From positions 1,633,001 to 1,697,000 of the forward strand of contig NZ_JAUSVF010000001.1 of the NCBI RefSeq assembly GCF_030814475.1: 64,000 nucleotides of DNA, read 5' to 3'. This document shows positions 35,897 through 44,873 of this stretch, piece by piece; within the stretch, counting starts at the first letter, position 1; every line of letters starts with the position of its first letter. The notes under the pieces are model-generated. The model worked only from the letters and a program-made list of their open reading frames with translations, was not told where the DNA came from and did no database searches. The position numbers and the translations under genes are program-made. This DNA is from Pararhizobium capsulatum DSM 1112. Its GTDB lineage: Bacteria; Pseudomonadota; Alphaproteobacteria; Rhizobiales; Rhizobiaceae.

Positions 35897-38800
35897 ATGA
35901 GATTCACCAAGCTGCGTCTCCTCGGCTTCAAATCTTTCGTCGAACCCTCCGAATTCGTCATCGAACGGGGCCTGACCGGCGTTGTCGGGCCGAATGGCTG
36001 CGGCAAGTCCAATCTGGTCGAAGCGCTGCGCTGGGTGATGGGGGAGAACTCCTACAAGAACATGCGCGCGTCCGGCATGGACGACGTGATTTTTTCCGGC
36101 TCCGGCAATCGCCCCGCCCGCAACACCGCCGAAGTCGGCCTCTATCTCGACAATTCCGACCGCACCGCTCCCGCCGCCTTCAACGACAGCGACGAAATCC
36201 AGGTCACCCGTCGCATCGAGCGTGAAAACGGCTCCGTCTACCGCATCAACGGCAAGGAAGCGCGCGCCAAGGATGTGCAGCTTTTGTTTGCCGATGCATC
36301 CACCGGCGCTCGCTCTCCGTCGATGGTGGGGCAGGGGCGGATCGGCGAACTGATCGCCGCAAAGCCCCAGGCTCGTCGGCAATTGCTTGAAGAAGCCGCC
36401 GGTATTTCCGGCCTGCATTCCCGCCGCCACGAGGCGGAACTGCGGCTGCGCGGCGCCGAGACCAACCTGGAGCGACTCGAAGACGTCACCTCGCAGCTGG
36501 AAAGCCAGATCGAGAGCCTGAAGCGCCAGTCGCGTCAGGCAAACCGCTTCAAGATGCTGTCCGCTGATATCCGCCGCCACGAGGCGATGCTGCTCCATAT
36601 CCGCTGGGTGCAGGCCAAGGAGGCGGAAGCCGAGGCCGACAGCCAGCTCAACCAGATCACCTCACTGGTTGCCGAAAAGGCGCAAAGCCAGATGGAGGCC
36701 GCCAAGAACCAGGCGATCGCCAGCCTGAAGCTGCCGGAGCTGCGCGAGGCGGAAGCCCGCGCGGCGGCGGCCCTGCAGCGCCTGCAGATCGCCAAGTCGC
36801 AGCTGGAAGAGGATGCCGGCCGCATCCTGCGCCGCCGCGACGAGCTGCAGCGCCGCCTTGCCCAGCTTGCCGAAGATATTTTTCGTGAAGAGCGCATGGT
36901 TGCCGATAACGCCGGCATCCTCGCCCGCCTTGATGCGGAAGAGGCAGAGATCAACGATATTCTAGGTGAAGCGGGTGATCGCGCCGAAGAAGCCCGCGAG
37001 CGTCTGGCCGACGCCAGCGACCGGCTCAACGATAGCGAACGCGCACTCTCCCTGCTGACCGGCGAACGCGCAGAGGCCATGGCAACGCGCAATCAGCTGG
37101 AAAAGACGATCCGCGATCTTTCCGAACGGCAGATGCGGCTTGCCCGGCAGCTTGCTGATCAGGCCCGCGATCTCGATGCACTCGATAGCCAGATTTCGAC
37201 CCTGCCGGACCCGGAGCAGAAGCGCGAGGACGTCGAGGCGGCGGAAGTGGCGCTGGAGGCCGCTGAAGCCATTATCGTGGAAATCGAGGGTGCTCTTGCC
37301 GAAGCCCGTGCCGCCGAAGTTGCTGCCCGCCCGCCGGTCGACATGGCCCGCGCCAGGTTGAACGGCATCGAAACGGAAGCCCGCACCATCCGCCGCATGC
37401 TGGAGGCTTCGAGCCAGCAAGGCACGGCCCCACCGGTTGTCGATGCCATGGTCGTCGATCGCGGCTTCGAGACAGCGCTGGGCGCCGCGCTTGGTGACGA
37501 TCTCGATGCGCCGCTCGATCCGGCCGCGTCAGCCCATTGGCGCATGCCCGGTGATACCAGGCTCGACCCGGTCTTGCCGGGTGGCGTCCAGCCACTATCG
37601 GCACATGTAAAGGCCCCGGCGGAGCTTGCCCGCCGCCTGCGCCAGATCGGTCTGGTTGATGATCTGGCCAGCGCCGAAGCCTTGCAGAAGGAATTGAAAC
37701 CCGGCCAGCGGCTGGTGACGCGTGACGGTGCCGTCTGGCGATGGGATGGCCATGTGACCGGTGCGGATGCACCGAGCGCAGCAGCGCTGAGGCTAGCCCA
37801 GAGAAACCGGCTGGAAGAGCTCGACGAAGAAGCCGAAAGTGCCCGCGATCTGCTCGATGCTCGCGAAGCGGACCTTGCCGCCGCCGCCATCCGCATCCGT
37901 GCTGAGGACGAGCGGCTGCGGCTTTCCCGCGATGAGCAGCGCCTGATCGCGCGCCGGCTTGCCGAGGCCCGCGACGCTCTGGCTGCCGCCGAGCGCGCCT
38001 CGGGCGATCTCGTGCGCCGTCGCGCCGTTCTCGCTGAGACCCGCAGCCAACTGGAGCTGCAGAATGAGGACGTCGCCGATCAGATGGAGGAGGGGCGGGC
38101 GGCCCTAGAAGAGCTTGCCGATCTCGGTGATCTCGAACAGCGCGTTTCCAGCCAGACCGTGGCCGTCACGCTTGATCGTGCCGCCGTGGTCGAGGCCCGC
38201 TCGATCCATGACGGCCTTGCCCGCGAAAACGAATCCCGCCAGCGCCGCCTGACGGCCATTGCCGGCGAGCGCCAGACCTGGAGCGAGCGGGCGAAAGGTG
38301 CACAAGACCATATCGAGACCCTGCGCGACCGCGAGGCCGAGGCCCGCGAGGAAGCCGAAGAACTGAACGACGCCCCCGACGCCTTCGACGACAAGCGCCG
38401 CGCCCTGATGAACGAACTCAGCAAGGCCGAAGCCCTGCGCCGCGAAGCGGCGGACGAATTGGCGCTGGCCGAGACCCGCCAGCGCGAGGCCGACCAGCGC
38501 GCCGCGACCGCGCTTTCGGAACTGGCGGAAAACCGCGAGAAGCGTGGCCGCGCTGAAGAGCGTCTGGTGTCCAACCGCGAGAAGCGGCTTGAGATCGAAG
38601 CCCGTATCCGCGAAGCGCTGTCCTGTGCGCCACATGAGGTGATGCGGCTCACCGGCCTTGCCGTCGATGCCGCGCTGCCGGACGTGCGCAACATCGAGCG
38701 TGAGCTGGAGCGGCTGAAGATCGAGCGAGAACGGCTGGGGGCAGTTAACCTGCGCGCCGAGGAAGAGCAGAAGGAGCTTTCCGACAAGCTCGACGCGATG

Positions 38801-39361
38801 CTGAAGGAGCGCGAGGATGTCATCGATGCGATCCGCAAGCTGCGCTCGGCGATCCAGAGCCTCAACCGCGAAGGCCGCGAGCGTTTGCTCGCTGCCTTCG
38901 ATGTCGTCAATGCGCAGTTCCAGCGGCTGTTCACCCATCTCTTCGGTGGTGGCACGGCCGAGCTGCAGCTTATCGAAAGCGAGGACCCGCTTGATGCCGG
39001 CCTCGAAATCCTCGCGCGCCCGCCGGGCAAGAAGCCGCAGACCATGACGCTGCTGTCTGGCGGCGAGCAGGCGCTGACGGCGATGGCGCTGATCTTCGCC
39101 GTGTTTCTCACCAATCCGGCGCCAATCTGCGTGCTGGACGAGGTGGATGCACCGCTCGACGACCACAATGTCGAACGCTACTGCAACCTGATGGACGAGA
39201 TGGCGGCCTCCACCGAGACCCGCTTCGTTATCATCACCCACAATCCGATCACCATGGCCCGCATGAATCGCCTGTTCGGCGTCACCATGGCGGAACAGGG
39301 GGTATCCCAGCTGGTGTCGGTCGATCTACAGACGGCCGAACAGCTGCGCGAAGCTGTGTAG
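35897..39361 (+). CDS. smc: Chromosome segregation protein SMC
   Basis: An 1154-residue SMC ATPase that organises and condenses chromosomes. N-terminal head with Walker A GPNGCGKSNLVEALRWVMGE, two long coiled-coil arms (about residues 165-500 and 650-990, dense in Glu, Arg, Ala and Leu), a hinge around 505-640, and a C-terminal head with the signature LLSGGEQALTAMALIFA and Walker B PAPICVLDEVDAPLDDHN. Length and architecture are typical of alphaproteobacterial SMC. The scpA/scpB partners are not in this window. It begins 66 bases after the DsbA-like gene but behind a terminator, so it has its own promoter. Confidence 0.97.
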   Translation: MRFTKLRLLGFKSFVEPSEFVIERGLTGVVGPNGCGKSNLVEALRWVMGENSYKNMRASGMDDVIFSGSGNRPARNTAEVGLYLDNSDRTAPAAFNDSDEIQVTRRIERENGSVYRINGKEARAKDVQLLFADASTGARSPSMVGQGRIGELIAAKPQARRQLLEEAAGISGLHSRRHEAELRLRGAETNLERLEDVTSQLESQIESLKRQSRQANRFKMLSADIRRHEAMLLHIRWVQAKEAEAEADSQLNQITSLVAEKAQSQMEAAKNQAIASLKLPELREAEARAAAALQRLQIAKSQLEEDAGRILRRRDELQRRLAQLAEDIFREERMVADNAGILARLDAEEAEINDILGEAGDRAEEARERLADASDRLNDSERALSLLTGERAEAMATRNQLEKTIRDLSERQMRLARQLADQARDLDALDSQISTLPDPEQKREDVEAAEVALEAAEAIIVEIEGALAEARAAEVAARPPVDMARARLNGIETEARTIRRMLEASSQQGTAPPVVDAMVVDRGFETALGAALGDDLDAPLDPAASAHWRMPGDTRLDPVLPGGVQPLSAHVKAPAELARRLRQIGLVDDLASAEALQKELKPGQRLVTRDGAVWRWDGHVTGADAPSAAALRLAQRNRLEELDEEAESARDLLDAREADLAAAAIRIRAEDERLRLSRDEQRLIARRLAEARDALAAAERASGDLVRRRAVLAETRSQLELQNEDVADQMEEGRAALEELADLGDLEQRVSSQTVAVTLDRAAVVEARSIHDGLARENESRQRRLTAIAGERQTWSERAKGAQDHIETLRDREAEAREEAEELNDAPDAFDDKRRALMNELSKAEALRREAADELALAETRQREADQRAATALSELAENREKRGRAEERLVSNREKRLEIEARIREALSCAPHEVMRLTGLAVDAALPDVRNIERELERLKIERERLGAVNLRAEEEQKELSDKLDAMLKEREDVIDAIRKLRSAIQSLNREGRERLLAAFDVVNAQFQRLFTHLFGGGTAELQLIESEDPLDAGLEILARPPGKKPQTMTLLSGGEQALTAMALIFAVFLTNPAPICVLDEVDAPLDDHNVERYCNLMDEMAASTETRFVIITHNPITMARMNRLFGVTMAEQGVSQLVSVDLQTAEQLREAV

Positions 39362-39415
39362 AATTTCGTAGCGTAGGGCTCGATATCCAAACCAGCTTGC
39401 CCGTTTTTCACGGCA

Positions 39416-39440
39416 GGAACAAATTCCTTGGTCGGCCGTT
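39416..39440 (+). promoter_or_regulatory. EcfG/RpoE2-type stress promoter of the small membrane gene
   Basis: GGAAC (39416-39420), exactly 16 bases, then CGTT (39437-39440), 39 bases before the GTG of a 48-residue membrane protein. The spacing and both boxes equal those of the CsbD promoter at 17141. Confidence 0.7.
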
Positions 39441-39479
39441 ATCGCTTTCGATAACCCGTCAATATTGCAAGGAATTCCC

Positions 39480-39626
39480 GTGAACAGAAATGCCCTCTAC
39501 ATGATCATCGGCGCCCTCATCGTTGTCGTCGCCGGCTTCTCCTATTACGCCTATCAGGAAGAAAAAAAGCCAGATGGCGTGGAAATCCAGGTCGGCAAGG
39601 ACGGGCTGTCGATTCAGGAGAATTGA
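39480..39626 (+). CDS. 48-residue single-helix membrane protein
   Basis: GTG start with AAGGA 6 bases upstream. The protein begins MNRNALYMIIGALIVVVAGF, a single membrane helix (about residues 5-24), followed by a short polar tail containing YQEEKKPDGVEIQVGKDG and ending IQEN. Small proteins of this shape occur in rhizobia; I do not know a function. The EcfG-type promoter just upstream suggests it is made in the general stress response and is transcribed separately from smc. Confidence 0.8.
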   Translation: MNRNALYMIIGALIVVVAGFSYYAYQEEKKPDGVEIQVGKDGLSIQEN

Positions 39627-39763
39627 AGGTTTCCCCGTGCAGACGGTCGCGTCCGGACGGCCCCCTCAAATGTTGGAAGGGTCTCGGTGGAGAGCTAGAG
39701 AAGTCGCGGATAGCTCACGCGCGCTTCGTCCTTCCCGCGAAAAATTAACAATATCTTAAAATA

Positions 39764-39796
39764 GCGAAGCATCCACCCGTTTGGGGGATGCTTCGC
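39764..39796. terminator. Perfect hairpin, possible terminator
   Basis: GCGAAGCATCC and GGATGCTTCGC pair over 11 bases around an 11-base loop. It could end the small membrane gene transcript, but the T tract is weak on the plus strand and better on the minus strand. Confidence 0.5.
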
Positions 39797-39932
39797 CGTG
39801 CTGACGATGTTAGTCTGCACTTATATTTGAGGGGTCTTGTATTCGTTTCGATTAAGATCGTCCTAGTGCCTGTAAAGCGGGTGGGGACTTTAACCTTTAT
39901 AATTCAGCAATTTGGCGCAAGTTGGGGCAGGC

Positions 39933-40133
39933 ATGAAATTACCTTTACCGTTCGGTGGCGCTCTCTATGTGAAGTCGGCCCGTCGATTGAAGTGGGTCGA
40001 AGATAAGCGACAGGTTCCGCTGTTTATCGTCGGCGGTATCTGTATATCCTACTGGACCCGATCGACCCTCGATTGGGATCGGCGCCACGAGGAGCATGCT
40101 CGTAAGCTGCACAGCGCCTCATCGGGATTGTGA
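39933..40133 (+). CDS. Possible small protein of unknown function
   Basis: A 66-residue reading frame starting MKLPLPFGGALYVKSARRLK with GGGGCAGG upstream, continuing with KWVEDKRQVPLFIVGG and a basic, His-containing tail. I do not recognise it. The composition looks protein-like and the ribosome binding site is reasonable, but nothing else supports it. Confidence 0.35.
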   Translation: MKLPLPFGGALYVKSARRLKWVEDKRQVPLFIVGGICISYWTRSTLDWDRRHEEHARKLHSASSGL

Positions 40134-40335
40134 AGCTCATACGCCGCCTTCGCGAAACCCTTGGGTAGACATTGCTTCCGGCTCCGCAAGCTGCCGTACC
40201 GGATTATCGCGTCCTGTGATCGGTGTGCATTCGCCTGCGTCATTTTGCTGCGATGCAATATATTATGGTTCGCGCCACATTTTCAACGGGATGCACATGC
40301 TGTAGTCTAACCCTTGAGCGAGTGGGGAGACTGTT

Positions 40336-43002
40336 ATGGGCAAGTGGGTCTATACCTTCGGCGATGGTACTGCCGAAGGCAGCGCCGCCGATCTGGACCA
40401 TCTGGGCGGCAAGGGCGCAAATCTTGCCGAAATGTGCAATCTCGGCCTTCCGGTCCCGCCCGGCCTGACGATCGTTACCCGCGCTTGTTCTCACTATTAC
40501 GACAACGGCCGCACCCTTCCCGACACGTTGAAGGATGAAGTCCGCCAGGGCATTGCCCTCATGGAAAAGGCAACCGGCCGCTTGTTCGGCGATACCAACC
40601 GCCCCCTGCTGGTGTCGGTGCGCTCCGGCGGGCGCGCCTCGATGCCCGGCATGATGGATACGGTGCTCAATCTGGGCCTCAACGATCAAACGGTGGAAGC
40701 GCTTGGCCATGATGCAGGCGATGCCCGCTTTGCCTGGGACAGCTATCGTCGTTTCATCCAGATGTATGGCGATGTTGTCATGGGTCTCGACCATGAAGTC
40801 TTCGAGGAAATCCTTGAGGACGAAAAGGGGCGCCTGGGTCACGAGAACGATACGGAGCTGTCTGCTGTCGAGTGGCAGCATGTGATCGGTCTCTACAAGG
40901 CGACCATCGAGGAAGAGCTTGGCGAGGCCTTTCCGCAGGATCCGCAGGTGCAGTTGTGGGGCGCGATCGGGGCGGTGTTTTCCAGCTGGATGAACCCACG
41001 CGCCATCACCTACCGTCACCTGCACAACATTCCGGCAGAGTGGGGCACGGCCGTCAACGTGCAGGCCATGGTGTTCGGCAATCTCGGCACCGCGTCTGCC
41101 ACTGGCGTTGCCTTCACGCGAAATCCCTCGACCGGCGAGAATGAGCTTTACGGCGAGTTCCTCGTCAACGCGCAGGGCGAAGATGTCGTCGCCGGCATCC
41201 GTACGCCTCAGAACATCACCGAGGTAGCACGCATCGCCTCCGGTTCCGACAAGCCATCGCTCGAAAAACTGATGCCGGAGGCCTTCGAGGAGTTCCAGGC
41301 CATCTGCCGCAGGCTCGAGGCCCATTACCGCGATATGCAGGATCTCGAATTCACCATCGAGCGCGGCAAGCTCTGGATGCTCCAGACCCGTTCGGGCAAG
41401 CGCACCGCCAAGGCGGCGCTCCGGATTGCCGTCGACATGGCCGAAAGCGGCCTGATCACCCGTCCGGAAGCTGTGACCCGCATTGACCCCGCCTCGCTCG
41501 ACCAACTCCTGCATCCGACTATCGATCCCCGCGCCCGGCGTGACATCATCGGTTCCGGCCTGCCGGCCTCGCCCGGTGCGGCAAGCGGCGAGATCGTCTT
41601 CACGTCCGAGGAAGCCGTCACAGCGGAGAAGGAAGGCCGCAAGGTCATCCTGGTGCGCGTCGAGACGAGCCCCGAGGATATCCACGGCATGCACGCTGCC
41701 GAAGGCATCCTCACCACCCGCGGCGGCATGACCAGCCACGCGGCGGTCGTTGCCCGCGGCATGGGTATTCCCTGCGTTTCCGGCGCCGGCAATCTGCGTG
41801 TCGATATCAGGAACGAGCAGTTGATCGCCGCAGGCATCACGCTGAAGCGGGGGGATGTCATCACCATCGATGGTTCCTCCGGGCAGGTGCTGAAGGGCAT
41901 CATTGCCATGATGCAGCCGGAGCTTTCCGGCGACTTCGGGAAGATCATGGCCTGGGCCGACCAGAACCGTCGCATGACCGTGCGAACCAATGCCGACACC
42001 CCGGCGGACGCCCGCGCCGCCCGCTCCTTCGGGGCCGAGGGCATTGGTCTCTGCCGAACGGAGCACATGTTCTTCGAAGGCGAGCGCATCAATGTCATGC
42101 GCGAGATGATCCTTGCGGCCGATGAGGCCGGTCGGCGCGTGGCACTCGATAAGCTCCTGCCGATGCAGCGTTCTGATTTCGCCGAACTGTTCTCGATCAT
42201 GCATGGCCTGCCGGTGACCATCCGCATGCTCGATCCGCCGCTACATGAATTCCTGCCCAAGACCGATATCGAAATCGAGGATGTCGCTGGCCGGCTTGGA
42301 ATGAAGCCTGCCGAACTGCGCCAGCGCGTCGATGCCCTGCATGAGTTCAATCCGATGCTCGGCCACCGTGGCTGCCGGCTTGCCATCTCCTATCCGGAGA
42401 TCGCCGAGATGCAGGCCCGCGCCATCTTCGAAGCGGCGGTCGAGGCCGCACGCGAGACGGGTGCCGCCGTCGTGCCGGAGATCATGGTGCCGCTGGTCGG
42501 CCTGAAAACAGAGCTGGACTATGTGAAGGCGCGGATCGATGCGGTTGCCCGGGAGGTGATCGGTGAGGCCGGCATCGAGATCGAATATCTCGTCGGCACG
42601 ATGATCGAGCTGCCGCGCTCGGCGTTGCGCGCCCATGTGATCGCCGAATCCGCCGATTTCTTCTCCTTCGGCACCAACGACCTGACCCAGACCACCTTCG
42701 GTATCTCGCGCGATGACGCCGCGCAGTTCCTCAACACCTATATCCAGAAAGGCATCGTCTTGAAGGATCCCTTCGTCTCGCTCGATTTCGATGGTGTGGG
42801 CGAGCTTATCCAGATCGCTGCGGAGCGTGGACGGCGCACGAAGAACGGCCTGAAGCTTGGCATCTGCGGCGAACACGGCGGCGACCCGGCGTCCATCCGC
42901 TTCTGCGAGGAAACCGGCCTTGACTACGTCTCCTGCTCGCCCTTCCGCGTGCCGATCGCAAGGCTTGCGGCGGCGCAGGCGGCGATCAATGGCCGGGGGT
43001 AA
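40336..43002 (+). CDS. ppdK: Pyruvate, phosphate dikinase
   Basis: An 888-residue enzyme interconverting pyruvate + ATP + Pi and PEP + AMP + PPi. The N-terminal ATP-grasp region begins GDGTAEGSAADLDHLGGKGANLAEM; the phosphohistidine swivel is TTRGGMTSHAAVVARGMGIPCVSG; the C-terminal PEP/pyruvate barrel contains GIGLCRTEHMF, PEIMVPLVGLKTELDYVK and FFSFGTNDLTQTTFGISRDD. Length is typical. In rhizobia it works beside PEP carboxykinase in gluconeogenesis. A GGGGAG precedes the start. Transcribed alone. Confidence 0.97.
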   Translation: MGKWVYTFGDGTAEGSAADLDHLGGKGANLAEMCNLGLPVPPGLTIVTRACSHYYDNGRTLPDTLKDEVRQGIALMEKATGRLFGDTNRPLLVSVRSGGRASMPGMMDTVLNLGLNDQTVEALGHDAGDARFAWDSYRRFIQMYGDVVMGLDHEVFEEILEDEKGRLGHENDTELSAVEWQHVIGLYKATIEEELGEAFPQDPQVQLWGAIGAVFSSWMNPRAITYRHLHNIPAEWGTAVNVQAMVFGNLGTASATGVAFTRNPSTGENELYGEFLVNAQGEDVVAGIRTPQNITEVARIASGSDKPSLEKLMPEAFEEFQAICRRLEAHYRDMQDLEFTIERGKLWMLQTRSGKRTAKAALRIAVDMAESGLITRPEAVTRIDPASLDQLLHPTIDPRARRDIIGSGLPASPGAASGEIVFTSEEAVTAEKEGRKVILVRVETSPEDIHGMHAAEGILTTRGGMTSHAAVVARGMGIPCVSGAGNLRVDIRNEQLIAAGITLKRGDVITIDGSSGQVLKGIIAMMQPELSGDFGKIMAWADQNRRMTVRTNADTPADARAARSFGAEGIGLCRTEHMFFEGERINVMREMILAADEAGRRVALDKLLPMQRSDFAELFSIMHGLPVTIRMLDPPLHEFLPKTDIEIEDVAGRLGMKPAELRQRVDALHEFNPMLGHRGCRLAISYPEIAEMQARAIFEAAVEAARETGAAVVPEIMVPLVGLKTELDYVKARIDAVAREVIGEAGIEIEYLVGTMIELPRSALRAHVIAESADFFSFGTNDLTQTTFGISRDDAAQFLNTYIQKGIVLKDPFVSLDFDGVGELIQIAAERGRRTKNGLKLGICGEHGGDPASIRFCEETGLDYVSCSPFRVPIARLAAAQAAINGRG

Positions 43003-43081
43003 AGCGGGGTTAAAAATTGACTGTGCCGATTCCATATTTATCGAATACAACTACATTGTTTCTCCTGAGAGGAAGTTGTCG

Positions 43082-43327
43082 ATGAAGCATGTTTCGATCA
43101 TCGTGCGCGCTGCATGGGATGCTGAAGCGAGCGTATGGGTTGCGACCAGTGCTGATATCGACGGACTCGCTGTCGAGGCCGATACCATCGAGGCCCTGGA
43201 GCCAAAAGTGGTTTCCGCGATATCCGATCTCCTAGAAATGAATGAGGTTTCCTCGGATTTGCGGAAGATTCCCGTTCACATCCTGTCGGAGCAATTCGCC
43301 CGGGTTCCGAACCCCTATTTCCGGTAG
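43082..43327 (+). CDS. DUF1902 antitoxin-like protein
   Basis: An 81-residue protein with the DUF1902 pattern: VSIIVRAAWDAEASVWVATSADIDGLAVEADTIEALEPKVVSAISDLLEMN. DUF1902 is a HicB-like fold that occurs as the antitoxin half of small toxin-antitoxin pairs. Four bases after its stop comes a HicA-type toxin gene, which here is frameshifted. It appears intact. The start used has GAGAGGAAG a few bases upstream. Confidence 0.8.
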   Translation: MKHVSIIVRAAWDAEASVWVATSADIDGLAVEADTIEALEPKVVSAISDLLEMNEVSSDLRKIPVHILSEQFARVPNPYFR

Positions 43328-43331
43328 TTCG

Positions 43332-43525
43332 ATGGCGAATTATCTGCGGGAGTTGAAAGCACTTTTGATCAAGGCCGGCTGTACTTTCGTTCGTCAGGAA
43401 AGGGCGATCACGAGATTTGGTACAGCCCGCTTTCCGGCCGGCACTTCACCAGCGATCACGGAATGAAATTGCGTCACACGGCCAACGAAACGCTAAAGCA
43501 GGCAGGCCTTCCTAAAGCGTTTTAG
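43332..43525 (+). pseudogene. hicA: HicA-type toxin, frameshifted
   Basis: The first 22 codons read MANYLRELKALLIKAGCTFVRQ, a HicA N-terminus, and then the frame fails. One base earlier in phase the protein continues KGDHEIWYSPLSGRH, FTSDHGMKLRHTANETLKQA and GLPKAF to a stop at 43523. Adding one G to the GG at 43397-43398 restores a 64-residue HicA toxin (GKGDHEIW is the family's RNA-binding and catalytic-His region). HicA cuts mRNA by blocking translation. The antitoxin gene just before it is intact. Confidence 0.85.
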
Positions 43526-43791
43526 AGTTTGTCAGGGAAAAGTGGAAACCGGTTTTCCCGAAAAGACAAACGAAAACAAAATAATCTAAAGCATGTCGCG
43601 CAAAAGTGTGCAGCGGTTTTGCGATAACGACATGCGCAAAAACAAAGAGCTAAAGCGTGGGAAGCGAATCTGAAAGATCGCGACACGCTTTAGAGGATGT
43701 CGCGCAAAAGTGTGTAGCGGTTTTGTGATAGCGACATGCGCAAAAACAAAGAGCTAAAGCGGGGGAAGCGAATCTGAAAGATCGCGATGCT
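43526..43791. repeat. RIME-type palindromic element with a tandem duplication
   Basis: After the hicA stop comes GTTTGTCAGGG...CCGGTTTTCCCGAAAAGACAAACG (about 43528-43572), a palindromic unit seen again at 45790. It is followed by two direct copies of a roughly 100-base unit starting ATGTCGCGCAAAAGTGTG at 43593 and 43697 (period 104), each containing an inner dyad ATGTCGCGCA...TGCGACATG-like and the tail CTAAAGCG. These match the intergenic mosaic elements of Rhizobium. Confidence 0.75.
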
Positions 43792-43836
43792 CTTCATCAT
43801 CTTGGTCCAAGTTGCTAAGGCTGCCTCATAGGTCCC

Positions 43837-44091
43837 TCACCGATAAACGACGATCGGCCGATCCCAATCCCAGGCGCCACCATTGTAGCCGTAGCGGAAG
43901 GCGCGGCGTTCGGCGTGACGATCAAGGTCGATGCGTTGCAGGCAGGTGGCCATCGCGTCGGTGCCGCGGCGGAAGCCATAGGACATGCAGGTCTTTTCGT
44001 CCGCTGCCCGTCTCTCTTCCGGTGTCATGGTCTGGCAACCTGCGAGAAGGGCAGCAGAGACCGCAATGAAAACGATGGAACGTGCGCGCAT
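43837..44091 (-). CDS. Small lipoprotein
   Basis: An 84-residue lipoprotein: MRARSIVFIAVSAALLAGCQTM is a lipoprotein signal with cysteine at residue 19. The mature part contains PEERRAADEKTCMSYGFRRGTDAMATCLQRIDLDRHAERR, with two cysteines and a C-x-S-Y-G-F-x-x-G-T pattern common in small rhizobial lipoproteins. Function unknown. I chose the start inside the longer frame because the signal begins there. Confidence 0.8.
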   Translation of the reverse strand: MRARSIVFIAVSAALLAGCQTMTPEERRAADEKTCMSYGFRRGTDAMATCLQRIDLDRHAERRAFRYGYNGGAWDWDRPIVVYR

Positions 44092-44203
44092 GGAGCGACC
44101 TCGAACAGACTGTTTGCCCAAAGCGTCACAAGATTAGTTGATACAAACAGTCATGTTTGAGCCTAGCGCCGAAACGATTGTCTTTCAAGGAGTTGCCTAT
44201 GCA

Positions 44204-44638
44204 TCAAATGCGACGCAGTACATCGACGAAAGCATCCGCGAAGCTTCTGAGATCGGCGGTTTTCTCGCTGGGAGGTTCCACGCGGATAGCGGCGCCGCCG
44301 GTTTCCAGGCAGGCGAAAACGGTTGCGGCCTCATCCGATTCCGCGCGCGGAATGCGCAGAACGGCGATGCGTTCGCAATTTTCGATCAATCCTGATGCCG
44401 GCAGTTCGAAAAGCAGCGTACCGCCTATGGATGATGCCGATGCTGCCATATGGGCCGAGAAGCCCTCGCGCCCGCTGGAAAAGCCATCCACGGACAATTC
44501 CAGCTCCAGCAGTTCTATGGTGAAATCCGGACCCGCGGGATGCCCCTGGATGGAAATCTGAGGTTGAGTGGAAGACGCGACCCACTCAGCACCTGATTGG
44601 CTGTCGTTGGTCGCAGGCACAGATTCGGATGAAAGCAT
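44204..44638 (-). CDS. Hypothetical protein
   Basis: A 144-residue protein with an excellent ribosome binding site (AAGGAG 6 bases upstream). It starts MLSSESVPATNDSQSGAEW, is acidic and has no signal peptide or membrane segment. The middle (PDFTIELLELELSVDGFSSGREGFSAHMAA) and the end (TADLRSFADAFVDVLRRI) look structured. I do not recognise the family. It could be a small regulator or chaperone-like protein; nothing in the neighbourhood decides. Confidence 0.6.
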   Translation of the reverse strand: MLSSESVPATNDSQSGAEWVASSTQPQISIQGHPAGPDFTIELLELELSVDGFSSGREGFSAHMAASASSIGGTLLFELPASGLIENCERIAVLRIPRAESDEAATVFACLETGGAAIRVEPPSEKTADLRSFADAFVDVLRRI

Positions 44639-44873
44639 GCTGTTCTCCTTCTTGGCCCTAAACAGGAAACTTGCTGAGCGAGAATGGCAAATTTGCGACG
44701 CAACCTATGCGTGTTTTCGTTTCAGGTTTCTGCAAGGTCAGACAGGGATTGCGGAAACGTCGTTCCGCTGCCCGAAAAGCGCTTCACAGTTTTCGCCATC
44801 ATGCTCTAAACAGGAGATGCCTGCCGTTTTCACGCCGGGCGTTGCCTGATGTGTGCGAGGGGCCGGCAGACGC

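Larger units (their letters stand above)
39627..40335. other. 709-base region between the small membrane gene and ppdK
   Basis: It contains a perfect hairpin (39764-39796), one candidate small gene (39933-40133) and the ppdK promoter region with GGGGAG before the start codon. The rest shows nothing I can assign. Confidence 0.4.

Noticed and set aside
34910..36598. Long open frame antisense to the DsbA-like gene and smc
   Set aside because: It crosses a good terminator and two certain genes and has no ribosome binding site.
40240..42204. A 654-codon open frame antisense to ppdK
   Set aside because: Composition is that of an antisense shadow; ppdK is certain.
43390..43405. Programmed frameshifting in hicA
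   Set aside because: No slippery heptamer stands in the right phase at the point where the frame changes, so a mutation is the simpler reading.
43332..43466. A complete 44-residue toxin
   Set aside because: The frame loses all HicA similarity after FVRQ while the neighbouring phase carries the rest, so it is a frameshifted gene.
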